NCBI GenBank assembly: GCA_013216135.1
Contig: JABSOS010000005.1
Location: forward strand, 1 to 64,000
DNA: 64,000 nt
Direction: 5' to 3'
Origin: Candidatus Caenarcanales bacterium
GTDB taxonomy: Bacteria; Cyanobacteriota; Vampirovibrionia; LMEP-6097
Shown in pieces: positions 39,919-48,943 of the stretch. Below the pieces are notes generated by a model. That model worked only from the letters and a program-made list of their open reading frames with translations, ran no database searches and was not told where the DNA came from. The position numbers and the translations under genes are program-made. Numbering within the stretch: the first letter of the stretch is position 1; each line of letters begins with the position of its first letter.

Positions 39919-42111
39919 ATGGGGTTAAAGGTAAATAATAGTCTTTTAGGGGACATTCGGAATAATGTTTTTAACAATGGTAGAAGTAATAATTCTACTG
40001 CAAATCAGTCAGATATAGATCAAACTACAAACCGTGCAGGTAATATCGTTGAAGATATTAATAATACTAATACTCCTGCTTCTAATACTCCTGCTAATGT
40101 TACTCAAACTTCAACTGAGCAGAATCAGATCATTAATGAAATGGAGCAAAGCTTTGTTCAAAGTTTTACAGGTGGTGAATTAGATGAATATGATCCTAGG
40201 GCGATTATGATTGCAGCTGAGTTTACAAAATTACAGTTTCAAGAAGAAGATGAACGATTAGGTGATTTTTCAGAAAAATTAGCTGAATTTGGTTTAAGTG
40301 GTTTAGATGACCAGGTAAAAAGTGAAATAGCTATGCAGGCAATAGACATTGTTGATGCTTTTGAAAGCGGGGATGAAGATACCTCTGAAAAAATGAAAGG
40401 AGATTTGACTGATGCTTTGCTTTTAGATAGAAATTTTGATTCTGAAGCAAATAGAGCTCGCTCTAATTTTGATACTGACGCTCTTAATACGGTTTTTAAT
40501 TTAGCTGATTTGGATGAACCAGAAATAGAGAAAGTTTATACGATATCTGCATATACGACTTCGACTTGGCAAACTCATGATTCCTTAACGGTAAGTGAGA
40601 TGCTTGCTGATTTTAGTGGTCAAGCTTCAGAGCATGATTCATGGTGGCACAATAAAGAAGGTGCAATAAATAATGGTGGTGGTTTTTCTGATCATAATAT
40701 CCATAATGGTGATAAATCAAATGATGCTGAATTGAGAGAATTAAAGCAGCTAATGCAGGAGACTAATCCTGAACTTTTAGATCTTACTTTTGATCAAGGT
40801 GAAGCATATATTTTTGGTAAAACCTCAGATGGACAGATTAAACTTTTATCTGTTGCTGATGGTGACCAGTTAGGAGTGAAGCGTAGTCATACCCATTATG
40901 GTGAATATAATCATAAGAATCTAGATACTGCTCACAATAATGATTTTCAAATGTTAGATGATGCAAATTTAAATGCAACTGGTTATCTTAGTAGTGCTGG
41001 AAGACCAGATGTGGCTCAAGAATTTGAAGGCAAGACATCAATGAAAATCGGTGACATGCTTTTAGAAGATGTTGAGACCATGTCAATTCATAGAATGTCT
41101 ACTCCACTAATCCTAGACTTAGATGGAGATGGTATCGATTTAAGCTCTAAAGAAGATGGAGTTACTTTTGATTTAACAGGTGATGGTGTTAGAGATGAAA
41201 CTGCTTGGACTGATGCTCAAAACAGTTTTGATGATGCATTTTTAGTTTTAGATAAGAATAATGATGGTCAAGTAAACTCTGGGAAAGAACTTTTTGGTGA
41301 TCAAAACGGTGAGGATAATGGTTTTGATGAATTAGCTACTTATGACACTAATAATGATGGCGTGATTAATTCTGATGATGAGGTTTTTGAAGATCTTAAG
41401 CTATGGGCTGATATGGATGCTGATGGTAAAGTCGGTGAAGGAGAGATGAAATCTTTAGCTGAGTTAGGTATTAAATCACTTAACACAGGTTTTACTGGTG
41501 AGAAAGGTGATGTGACTGATGAGCATGGTAATGATTTAAGTATGCAGGGAAGTTTTACTAGAGAAGTAAATGGTGAAGAAGTTGAAGGCAGTATGGTTGA
41601 TGCTCTTTTTGTTAACCAAGATGCTGAAGCTCAAAATCTTGATGATATCGTAGCGATACTTTCTAAGAAAATGTCTGATTATGAAGATCGGCAGATAGAT
41701 GATAGTGAATTAATATCAGGAATTAAAAGAGAAGATAATGGTAACGCCTCAGGGTCTTCATATGCTGATAATACTATTAGGCAAGGTGGCAAAAAAGCAT
41801 CTGAAGAAGTTCAGAAACTTACTCTAGAAAATGAATTAGCTACTATTAACTCACAGTTAGGAATATTAAATTCTGAACTTTCAGGTTTAGAAGGTGGAGG
41901 CGCTAATGCTGGAGCTGGTGTAAGCCAAGGTGGAAATAATCAAGGTTCAGTAACTAATAATACTGGTGCTAACACTAATGCGGGGAATAATACAGGTGGA
42001 GCTTCTCAAGCAAATAACAGTGGTGGAATAGATTCAGTGAGATCAGAAATTAGTGATTTAGAGTCTGAAAGATTAAGTATCCAAGCTCGTTTATCTAGTA
42101 TGGGTGATTAA
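39919..42111 (+). CDS. calcium-motif protein with FrpC-type self-processing-module homology, tandem copy 1
   Basis: Residues about 395-560 match the calcium-binding self-processing module of FrpC/ApxIVA RTX proteins: TPLILDLDGDGIDLSS, DLTGDGVRDETAW, DKNNDGQVNSGKELFGD, DTNNDGVINSDDE, DMDADGKVGEGE, LAELGIKSLNTGF and LSMQGSFTREVNG. Five acidic calcium-type loops are visible. In FrpC the module is preceded by the cleaved Asp-Pro bond; here the residue is Thr. No RTX nonapeptides or signal peptide are seen. The first 110 residues are Asn/Thr-rich, and residues about 245-275 and 317-370 contain His-rich sequence that differs among copies. An Asn/Gly/Ala linker and a terminal coiled coil (DLESERLSIQARLSSMGD) end the protein. 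A GAAGAGGA ribosome binding site precedes the ATG. Function unknown; secreted or surface role suspected. Confidence 0.72.
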   Translation: MGLKVNNSLLGDIRNNVFNNGRSNNSTANQSDIDQTTNRAGNIVEDINNTNTPASNTPANVTQTSTEQNQIINEMEQSFVQSFTGGELDEYDPRAIMIAAEFTKLQFQEEDERLGDFSEKLAEFGLSGLDDQVKSEIAMQAIDIVDAFESGDEDTSEKMKGDLTDALLLDRNFDSEANRARSNFDTDALNTVFNLADLDEPEIEKVYTISAYTTSTWQTHDSLTVSEMLADFSGQASEHDSWWHNKEGAINNGGGFSDHNIHNGDKSNDAELRELKQLMQETNPELLDLTFDQGEAYIFGKTSDGQIKLLSVADGDQLGVKRSHTHYGEYNHKNLDTAHNNDFQMLDDANLNATGYLSSAGRPDVAQEFEGKTSMKIGDMLLEDVETMSIHRMSTPLILDLDGDGIDLSSKEDGVTFDLTGDGVRDETAWTDAQNSFDDAFLVLDKNNDGQVNSGKELFGDQNGEDNGFDELATYDTNNDGVINSDDEVFEDLKLWADMDADGKVGEGEMKSLAELGIKSLNTGFTGEKGDVTDEHGNDLSMQGSFTREVNGEEVEGSMVDALFVNQDAEAQNLDDIVAILSKKMSDYEDRQIDDSELISGIKREDNGNASGSSYADNTIRQGGKKASEEVQKLTLENELATINSQLGILNSELSGLEGGGANAGAGVSQGGNNQGSVTNNTGANTNAGNNTGGASQANNSGGIDSVRSEISDLESERLSIQARLSSMGD

Positions 42112-42123
42112 TTGATAATCAAT
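42111..42123. repeat. inverted repeat ATTGATAATCAAT after copy 1
   Basis: A 5-base-arm palindrome overlapping the stop codon of copy 1 and repeated after copy 2. No T-tract follows, so it is not a clear terminator; it may be a protein site or an mRNA 3' hairpin. Confidence 0.4.
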
Positions 42124-42165
42124 ACTTAACTTTTATTTGGTAGTTTGTAGAGAAGAGGTCAGATC

Positions 42166-44379
42166 ATGGGGTTAGAGGTAAATAATAGTCTTTTAGGGGA
42201 CATTAGAAACAATATTTTTAACAACGGTAGGAGTAATAATTCTACTGTAAATCAGTCAGATATAGATCAAACTACAAACCGAGCAGGTAATATCGCTGAA
42301 GATATTAATAACGCTAATACTCCTGCTGCTAATACTCTAGCTACTGTTACTCGAACTACAACTGAGCAGAATCAGATCATTAATGAAATGGAGCAAAGCT
42401 TTGTTCAAAGTTTTACTGGTGGTGAATTAGATGAATATGATCCTAGGGCAATTATGATTGCAGCTGAGTTTACAAAATTACAGTTTCAAGGTGATGAAGA
42501 GAGAAATGAGATCTTCTCTCAAAAATTAGCTGAATTTGGTTTAAGTGGTTTAGATGATCAGGTGAAAAGTGAAATTGCTATGCAGGCAATAGATATTGTT
42601 GATGCTTTTGAAAGTGGGGGTGAAGATACCTCTGAAAAAATGAAAGGAGATTTGACTGATGCTTTGCTTTTGGATAGAAATTTTGATTCTGAAGCAAATA
42701 GAGCTCGCTCTAATTTTGATACTGATGCCCTTAATACGGTTTTTAATTTGGCAGATTTAGATGAACCAGAAATAGAGAAGGTTTATACGATTTCTGCATA
42801 TTCAACTTCTTCCTGGCAAACTCATGATTCTTTAACGGTAAGTGAGATGCTTGCTGATTTTAGTGGTCAAGCTTCAGAGCATGATTCATGGTGGCATAAC
42901 AAAGAAGGTGCAGTGAATAGTGCTGGAGGTTTTTCAGACCATAACGTTCATAATCATGATAAGACTAATGATGCTGAGTTGAGAGATTTAAAGCAGCTAA
43001 TGCAAGAAACAAACCCTGAACTATTAGATCTTACTTTTGATCAAGGTGAAGCATATATTTTTGGTAAAACCTCAGATGGTAAGATTAAACTCTTATCTGT
43101 TGCAGATGGTGACCAACTAGGAGAAACCATGCACTTTAATGTTCATGGACATGAAAGCTGGAATTTAGATACTGCACATAATGATAATTTTCAAATGTTG
43201 GATAACTCTCAGCTTAATGTTACTGGTTATATACATGGTGTTGCGTCTGCAACAGGTGCGCAAGAATTTGAAGGTAAAACATCTATGCAAATCGGTGACA
43301 TGCTTTTAAAAGATGTTGAAACCATGTCTATTCACAGGCATTCTACTCCATTAATTCTAGACTTAGATGGAGATGGTATAGATTTAAGCTCTATAGAAGA
43401 TGGAGTTACTTTTGATTTAACAGGTGATGGTGTTAGAGATGAAACTGCTTGGACTGATGCTCAAAACAGTTTTGATGATGCGTTTTTAGTTTTAGATAAA
43501 AATAATGATGGTCAAGTAAACTCAGGTAAAGAATTATTTGGTGATCAAAACGGTCAGGATAATGGTTTTGATGAATTAGCTACTTATGACACTAATAATG
43601 ATGGTGTGATTAACTCTGATGACGAGGTTTTTGAAGATCTTAAGCTATGGGCTGACATGGATGCTGATGGTAAAGTCGGTGAGGGAGAGATGAAATCCCT
43701 AGCTGAACTGGGTATTAAATCACTTAATACAGGTTTTACTGGTGAGAAAGGTGATGTAACCGATGAACATGGTAATGATTTAAGTATGCAGGGAAGTTTT
43801 ACTAGAGAAGTAAATGGTGAAGAAGTTGAAGGTAGTATGGTTGATGTACTATTTGTTAACCAAGATGCTGAAGCTCAAAATCTTGATGATATAGTTGCGA
43901 TACTTTCTAAGAAAATGTCTGATTATGAAGATAGGCAGATAGATGATAGTGAATTAATATCAGGAATTAAAAAAGAAGATAATGGTAATGTTTCAGGATC
44001 TTCCTATGCTGATAACACTATTAGGCAAGGTGGTAAAAAAGCATCTGAAGAAGTTCAGAAACTTACTCTAGAAAATGAATTAGCTACTATTAACTCACAG
44101 TTAGGAATATTAAATTCTGAACTTTCAGGTTTAGAAAGTGGTGGCGCTAATACTGGAGCGGGTGTAAGCGAAGGTGGAAATAATCAGGGTTCAGCAGCTA
44201 ATAATGGTGCTAACACTAATGCTGGGAATAACTCTAATTCTACAAATACTCAAACTAATACAGATGGAGCTTCTCAAGCAAATAACAGTAGTGGTGTAGA
44301 TTCTGTAAGGTCAGAGATTAGCGATTTGGAGTCTGAAAGATTAAGTATTCAAGCTCGTTTATCTAGCATGGGTGATTAA
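42166..44379 (+). CDS. calcium-motif protein, tandem copy 2
   Basis: This 737-residue protein has the same layout as copy 1, nearly identical in the module and coiled coil. It differs at residues about 96-108 (GDEERNEIFSQKLAEFG rather than EEDERLGDFSEKLAEFG), in the His-rich windows (HNVHNHDKTNDAEL; DQLGETMHFNVHGHESW) and in a longer Asn/Thr/Ser linker near 665-705. The residue before the module is again Thr (RHSTPLILDL). A GAAGAGG ribosome binding site precedes the ATG. The 54-base spacer to copy 1 holds the inverted repeat ATTGATAATCAAT and the shared leader, so each copy may carry its own promoter or share one transcript. Confidence 0.72.
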   Translation: MGLEVNNSLLGDIRNNIFNNGRSNNSTVNQSDIDQTTNRAGNIAEDINNANTPAANTLATVTRTTTEQNQIINEMEQSFVQSFTGGELDEYDPRAIMIAAEFTKLQFQGDEERNEIFSQKLAEFGLSGLDDQVKSEIAMQAIDIVDAFESGGEDTSEKMKGDLTDALLLDRNFDSEANRARSNFDTDALNTVFNLADLDEPEIEKVYTISAYSTSSWQTHDSLTVSEMLADFSGQASEHDSWWHNKEGAVNSAGGFSDHNVHNHDKTNDAELRDLKQLMQETNPELLDLTFDQGEAYIFGKTSDGKIKLLSVADGDQLGETMHFNVHGHESWNLDTAHNDNFQMLDNSQLNVTGYIHGVASATGAQEFEGKTSMQIGDMLLKDVETMSIHRHSTPLILDLDGDGIDLSSIEDGVTFDLTGDGVRDETAWTDAQNSFDDAFLVLDKNNDGQVNSGKELFGDQNGQDNGFDELATYDTNNDGVINSDDEVFEDLKLWADMDADGKVGEGEMKSLAELGIKSLNTGFTGEKGDVTDEHGNDLSMQGSFTREVNGEEVEGSMVDVLFVNQDAEAQNLDDIVAILSKKMSDYEDRQIDDSELISGIKKEDNGNVSGSSYADNTIRQGGKKASEEVQKLTLENELATINSQLGILNSELSGLESGGANTGAGVSEGGNNQGSAANNGANTNAGNNSNSTNTQTNTDGASQANNSSGVDSVRSEISDLESERLSIQARLSSMGD

Positions 44380-44391
44380 TTGATAATCAAT
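44379..44391. repeat. inverted repeat ATTGATAATCAAT after copy 2
   Basis: Identical to the palindrome at 42111-42123 and at the same place relative to the coding region. Absent after copy 3. Confidence 0.4.
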
Positions 44392-44433
44392 GCTTAACTT
44401 TTATTTGTTAGCTTAGGTTGAAGAGGACAGATC

Positions 44434-46662
44434 ATGGGGTTAGAGGTAAATAATAGTCTTTTAGGGGACATTCGGAATAATATTTTTAACAATGGTAGAA
44501 GTAATAATTCTACTGCAAATCAGTCAGATATAGATCAAACTACAAACCGTGCAGGTAATATCGTTGAAGATATTAATAATACTAATACTCCTGCTTCTAA
44601 TACTCCTGCTAATGTTACTCAAACTTCAACTGAGCAGAATCAGATCATTAATGAAATGGAGCAAAGCTTTGTTCAAAGTTTTACTGGTGGTGAACTAGAT
44701 GAATATGATCCTAGAGCGATTATGATTGCAGCTGAGTTTACAAAATTACAGTTTCAAGGTGATGAAGAGAGAAATGAGATCTTCTCTCAAAAATTAGCTG
44801 AATTTGGTTTAAGTGGTTTAGATGATCAGGTGAAAAGTGAAATAGCTATGCAGGCAATAGATATCGTCGATGCTTTTGAAAGTGGGGATGAAGATACCTC
44901 TGAAAAAATGAAAGGAGATTTGACTGATGCTTTGCTTTTAGATAGAGATTTTGATTCTGAAGCGAACAAGGCTCGCTCTAATTTTGATACTGACGCTCTT
45001 AATACGGTTTTTAATTTAGCTGATTTGGATGAACCAGAAATAGAGAAAGTTTATACGATATCTGCATATACGACTTCGACTTGGCAAACTCACGATTCCT
45101 TAACGGTAAGTGAGATGCTTGCAGATTTTAGTGGGCAGGAATCAGAGCACGATTCTTGGTGGCATAATAAAGGTGCGGCTGTTAACGCTGGCGGTGGTTT
45201 TTCAGATCATAATACTCATAATAGTGATAAATCAAATGACGCAGAGTTAAGAGAATTAAAGCAGCTGATGCAAGAAACTAACCCGGAATTATTAGACCTT
45301 ACTTTTGATCAGGGTGAAGCATATATTTTTGGTAAAACCTCAGATGGCAAGATTAAACTTTTATCTGTTGCAGATGGCGACCAACTTGGAGCGAAGCGAA
45401 GTTATACTCACCATAATTTTGCTGGTTATGAACATATGAATTTAGATACTGCTCATAATGAAGATTTTGAGATGTTAGATGATTCGAAGCTTAATATTAC
45501 AGGTTATATTAATGGTCATGCTGGAGCCGGTGGTTACAATGGTGCCGAAGAATTTTCTGGTAAAACATCGATGAAAATCGGTGACATGCTTTTAGAAGAT
45601 GTCGAAACTATGTCAATTCATAGAATGTCTACTCCTTTAATCTTAGACTTAGATGGAGATGGCATAGATTTAAGCTCTAAAGAAGATGGAGTTACTTTTG
45701 ATTTAACAGGTGATGGTGTTAGAGATGAAACTGCTTGGACTGATGCTCAAAATACCTTTGATGATGCGTTTTTAGTTTTAGATAAAAATAATGATGGTCA
45801 AGTAAACTCTGGTAAAGAACTTTTTGGTGATCAAAACGGTGAGGATAATGGTTTTGATGAATTAGCTACTTATGACACTAATAACGATGGTGTGATTAAC
45901 TCTGATGATGAGGTTTTTGAAGATCTTAAGCTATGGGCTGATATGGATGCCGATGGCAAAGTCGGTGAAGGTGAGATGAAATCTCTAGCTGAGTTAGGGA
46001 TTAAATCACTTAATACAGGTTTTACTGGTGAGAAAGGTGATGTAACTGACGAGTATGGTAATGATTTAAGTATGCAGGGAAGTTTTACTAGAGAGGTAAA
46101 TGGTGAAGAAGTGGAAGGCAGTATGGTTGATGCTCTTTTCGTTAATCAAGACGCTGAAGCTCAAAATCTTGATGACATAGTAGCGATACTTTCTAAGAAA
46201 ATGTCTGATTATGAAGATAGGCAGATAGATGATAGTGAGTTAATATCAGGAATTAAAAAGGAAAATAATGGCAACGCTTCAGGGTCTTCATATGCTGATA
46301 ATACTATTAGGCAAGGTGGCAAAAAAGCATCTGAAGAAGTTCAGAAACTTACTCTAGAAAATGAATTAGCTACTATTAATTCACAGTTAGGAATCTTGAA
46401 TTCTGAACTTTCTGGTTTAGAAGGTGGAGGCGTTAATGCTGGAGCTGGTGTAACCCAAGGTGGAAATAATCAAGGTTCAGCAACTAATAATAACGTTGCT
46501 AACACTAATGCCGGAACTAATTCTACAAATGCTCAAACTAATACAGGTGGAGCTTCTCAAACAAATAATAATGCTGGTATAGATTCTGTTAGAACAGAGA
46601 TTAGTGATTTAGAGTCTGAAAGATTAAGTATTCAAGCTCGTTTATCTAGTATGGGTGATTAA
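44434..46662 (+). CDS. calcium-motif protein, tandem copy 3
   Basis: This 742-residue copy is a mosaic: its leader and first 95 codons match copy 1 almost base for base, residues 96-108 match copy 2, the segment around EKVYTISAYTTSTWQTHDS again matches copy 1, and the following GQESEHDSWW region is its own. Its second His-rich window is the longest of the three (AKRSYTHHNFAGYEHMN and NGHAGAGGYNG). The calcium loops and Thr-Pro junction are unchanged. Its last 17 bases overlap the 3' end of the convergent CCA-like gene, and the inverted repeat found after copies 1 and 2 is missing. Confidence 0.72.
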   Translation: MGLEVNNSLLGDIRNNIFNNGRSNNSTANQSDIDQTTNRAGNIVEDINNTNTPASNTPANVTQTSTEQNQIINEMEQSFVQSFTGGELDEYDPRAIMIAAEFTKLQFQGDEERNEIFSQKLAEFGLSGLDDQVKSEIAMQAIDIVDAFESGDEDTSEKMKGDLTDALLLDRDFDSEANKARSNFDTDALNTVFNLADLDEPEIEKVYTISAYTTSTWQTHDSLTVSEMLADFSGQESEHDSWWHNKGAAVNAGGGFSDHNTHNSDKSNDAELRELKQLMQETNPELLDLTFDQGEAYIFGKTSDGKIKLLSVADGDQLGAKRSYTHHNFAGYEHMNLDTAHNEDFEMLDDSKLNITGYINGHAGAGGYNGAEEFSGKTSMKIGDMLLEDVETMSIHRMSTPLILDLDGDGIDLSSKEDGVTFDLTGDGVRDETAWTDAQNTFDDAFLVLDKNNDGQVNSGKELFGDQNGEDNGFDELATYDTNNDGVINSDDEVFEDLKLWADMDADGKVGEGEMKSLAELGIKSLNTGFTGEKGDVTDEYGNDLSMQGSFTREVNGEEVEGSMVDALFVNQDAEAQNLDDIVAILSKKMSDYEDRQIDDSELISGIKKENNGNASGSSYADNTIRQGGKKASEEVQKLTLENELATINSQLGILNSELSGLEGGGVNAGAGVTQGGNNQGSATNNNVANTNAGTNSTNAQTNTGGASQTNNNAGIDSVRTEISDLESERLSIQARLSSMGD

Positions 46663-47449
46663 CCACTTTATTTAAAGCTTTTAGATATTTGTCATGTTCT
46701 ATCTTAAAGCGATTCTTACGTTTTTTAAACCACTTATCAAAATCATTATGATTAAAGGCTTCTTTAATTAAGTTCATGGAATGTTCTTCTATTTCAAATC
46801 CATATTCGGCAGCAAAGCGAAAAGCTCTGTAGGTTCTAGTGGGGTCGTCGATGAAACTCAAATCATGAAATACTTTGACTAAGCCAGTTTTAATATCTTT
46901 TAAGCCATTCACGAAGTCTTTGATTTGACCATAGTTTGATGAATTGAGTGAAATTAATAAGGCGTTTATGGTGAAGTCTCGGCGCGGTAAATCCGCGCAA
47001 ATAGTATCTATGATGGTGACTGTAGGGAAAGCTGCTGGTTTAGCATAAGCTTCACTCCTAGTACTAGCAAACTCAATTTCAAATTCCTCTAGACCTTGGA
47101 CACTTACTTTAATAGTTTTGAATTGTTTGAAGCTATCTTTGATAATAAGCTTTGCCTTAAATTCTTGGAAGAATTCATCTTGGATCTCTTCTATGAAATT
47201 GATGGCATCACAGTTAATGACTAAATCTAAGTCAAAGTTTATTTCAGTTTTTGTATCAATTTCAAAAATATCTTTCAGTAAATTTTTCTGCCTAAATCCA
47301 TCAGAGAGTATGTTTTCACCCTTAAGCATCTCCAGGTACACTATCTCTCTTACCATGCCACCGACAATAAAAAGCTCCAGATTTCTCCTCTCTGCAAGCT
47401 TGCCTAGCAGTTTTAAAGAATCCTGGAGCTTTGAAAGTTGAGTTGTCAA
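46646..47449 (-). CDS. CCA-adding enzyme/poly(A) polymerase N-terminal domain protein, short
   Basis: The nucleotidyltransferase head is complete: LFIVGGMVREIV near residue 27 (GGxVR motif), FDLDLVI near 70 (metal-binding DxD), RRDFTINALL near 155, and the neck motif DDPTRTYRAFRFAAEYGFEI near 202. Class II enzymes of this type normally have 400 or more residues with RNA-binding body and tail domains; here the protein ends at 267, just beyond the neck. Its last codons lie antisense to the end of tandem copy 3 (17-base overlap), so truncation by that array is possible. Start TTG 47449 lies 9 bases after the pgi stop. A full-length CCA enzyme may exist elsewhere. Confidence 0.75.
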   Translation of the reverse strand: MTTQLSKLQDSLKLLGKLAERRNLELFIVGGMVREIVYLEMLKGENILSDGFRQKNLLKDIFEIDTKTEINFDLDLVINCDAINFIEEIQDEFFQEFKAKLIIKDSFKQFKTIKVSVQGLEEFEIEFASTRSEAYAKPAAFPTVTIIDTICADLPRRDFTINALLISLNSSNYGQIKDFVNGLKDIKTGLVKVFHDLSFIDDPTRTYRAFRFAAEYGFEIEEHSMNLIKEAFNHNDFDKWFKKRKNRFKIEHDKYLKALNKVVNHPY

Positions 47450-47458
47450 AGTTCTTTC

Positions 47459-48859
47459 TTACTTTTTAAGACTTTTTTTGTATCTTTCTACTTCCCACTG
47501 ACGAATCGCAAGATCAAGTTTCTCATAAGAGTTGATTTCGTCTTGAAGACCTGCTTGAACTATAGTTACTAACATGTCTTGGAAAAGGAAGTAAGCTAAA
47601 TTCTTTTCATCCTGTTCAGGAATTACTGTAGTGATGATAGGTGCTCCTTTCTCGATTAGATAGTTTCTAAGTGGTTGAATATGATTTCTGATTAGAGATT
47701 TATGATTAGAATCGCCTTCTAAATCTTTCATATTTTCTAAATCGATAGCTTCATTAGTAGCTTCATAGACAGGATTCTTGAAATAGATCTGCTCTAAAAT
47801 TACTTTATTATTATCTTTTAAAAGTAACTCTAAGTCAGAGTGATGGTTCACAGTTCCAATTCCAGGAATGTGGATCGTAGAATCGATACCATTTTTATTT
47901 AGTGATTCACCTTTAAGCTGGGCTCTGAATTTATTTACTGCTTCAAGTGAATCAGAGTAAACCATACTATAACGGTCAACAATTCCAGACTGGTTTAGAG
48001 ATAAATCGATTAGAGCAAGTTTGCTGATAGTGTTTTCTTTAATAGATTTTTCATTGATGAAATCATTTAAACACTCTTCAGCACCAGCAAGCATAGCTTT
48101 GCTATCGAAGCCTAAAAGTTCAGTTGAGAACATACCTACAGGTGAGAACATAGAAAATCTACCACCGACTTCAGGGTGATTCTCTAAGAAAGGAACTTCT
48201 ATTGAAAATTTCTCTTTAATTTCAGCTGAAAGCTCTCTCAAGAAATTCTTTTTCCCTTCTTTAGCTGGTTCCGTGATAAACACTAAAGAAGTCATAAGAT
48301 CTTTAAGTTTCTCTGGATTATTTTTCTTCTGGTAAGAAATGATACTATAAAGATTTCTTCTAACTTCATCGGTTCCACCAGATTTAGAAATGATGACGAA
48401 AAGTGTTTCACTGAGATCTGCACCAATTTGCTCTAATCTAGCTTGCATTGAGCTAGAGTCTAAGTTGTTTTGAACTACTAATTCTAAAGCCTTATCTCTA
48501 GGTTTAGAAAATTCAGCAAGAGCGTTATTAAGAACTAAACTATTAATTCCTGAGCCACCCATACCGACGATAACTGCTTTCTTGTAGCCTTTAGCTTTAA
48601 CTTCAGCGGCTAATTTAATACTACTTTCGTTAATTTCCTTCAAATATGGAAACTTTAGCCACTGGAAATACTCAAGTTTATCTGCTTCCTCTGAACTGTT
48701 AATATGCTTTACAAGTTTTTCTTGTAAGTCTTTGAATTTTTCCTCGTACTTTCCACAATATTCTTCTAGTCTTTTTAGATTAGATTCGTTAATTCCTTCG
48801 ACAAAGTTTGAAACTTTGGTACTTTTGAGGGACTCTAGATTAATATCCATAATTTGCAT
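47459..48859 (-). CDS. pgi: glucose-6-phosphate isomerase
   Basis: Pgi interconverts glucose-6-phosphate and fructose-6-phosphate in glycolysis and gluconeogenesis. Two SIS domains are visible: VIVGMGGSGINSLVLNNAL near residue 97, FVIISKSGGTDEVRRNLY near 155, ENHPEVGGRFSMFSPVGM near 228 with the conserved GGR, and the C-terminal helices. The 466-residue length fits compact bacterial forms. ATG 48859 follows an AATAAT-like box by 5 bases; ATG 48850 is an alternative. The short CCA-like gene lies 9 bases downstream and is probably cotranscribed, although no shared role is obvious. Confidence 0.88.
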   Translation of the reverse strand: MQIMDINLESLKSTKVSNFVEGINESNLKRLEEYCGKYEEKFKDLQEKLVKHINSSEEADKLEYFQWLKFPYLKEINESSIKLAAEVKAKGYKKAVIVGMGGSGINSLVLNNALAEFSKPRDKALELVVQNNLDSSSMQARLEQIGADLSETLFVIISKSGGTDEVRRNLYSIISYQKKNNPEKLKDLMTSLVFITEPAKEGKKNFLRELSAEIKEKFSIEVPFLENHPEVGGRFSMFSPVGMFSTELLGFDSKAMLAGAEECLNDFINEKSIKENTISKLALIDLSLNQSGIVDRYSMVYSDSLEAVNKFRAQLKGESLNKNGIDSTIHIPGIGTVNHHSDLELLLKDNNKVILEQIYFKNPVYEATNEAIDLENMKDLEGDSNHKSLIRNHIQPLRNYLIEKGAPIITTVIPEQDEKNLAYFLFQDMLVTIVQAGLQDEINSYEKLDLAIRQWEVERYKKSLKK

Positions 48860-48943
48860 AGCTGATTATTATTGTAGATAATTTTACTTAAATACAACAA
48901 ATTATTTAGCTATTATTTATCTCACACGGGATTATATATTTTA

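Larger units (their letters stand above)
39874..46662 (+). repeat. three tandem gene-sized repeats (2.25-2.27 kb units)
   Basis: Units begin with the shared leader AATNCTTAACTTTTATTTG at 39874, 42121 and 44389 and each contains one complete gene. Units 1 and 2 end in the inverted repeat ATTGATAATCAAT (42111-42123 and 44379-44391); unit 3 lacks it and runs directly into the convergent CCA-like gene. Most of the sequence is nearly identical between units, with divergent patches inside the genes. Sharing is mosaic: unit 3 resembles unit 1 in its leader and first 300 coding bases, then unit 2 over the next 60 bases, showing past recombination or gene conversion. Confidence 0.92.

Noticed and set aside
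41885-42030. Asn/Gly/Ala-rich repeats in the tandem genes as a CRISPR or phase-variable microsatellite
   Set aside because: The repeats are protein low-complexity linkers without regular DNA spacing, spacers or homopolymer tracts long enough for slippage.
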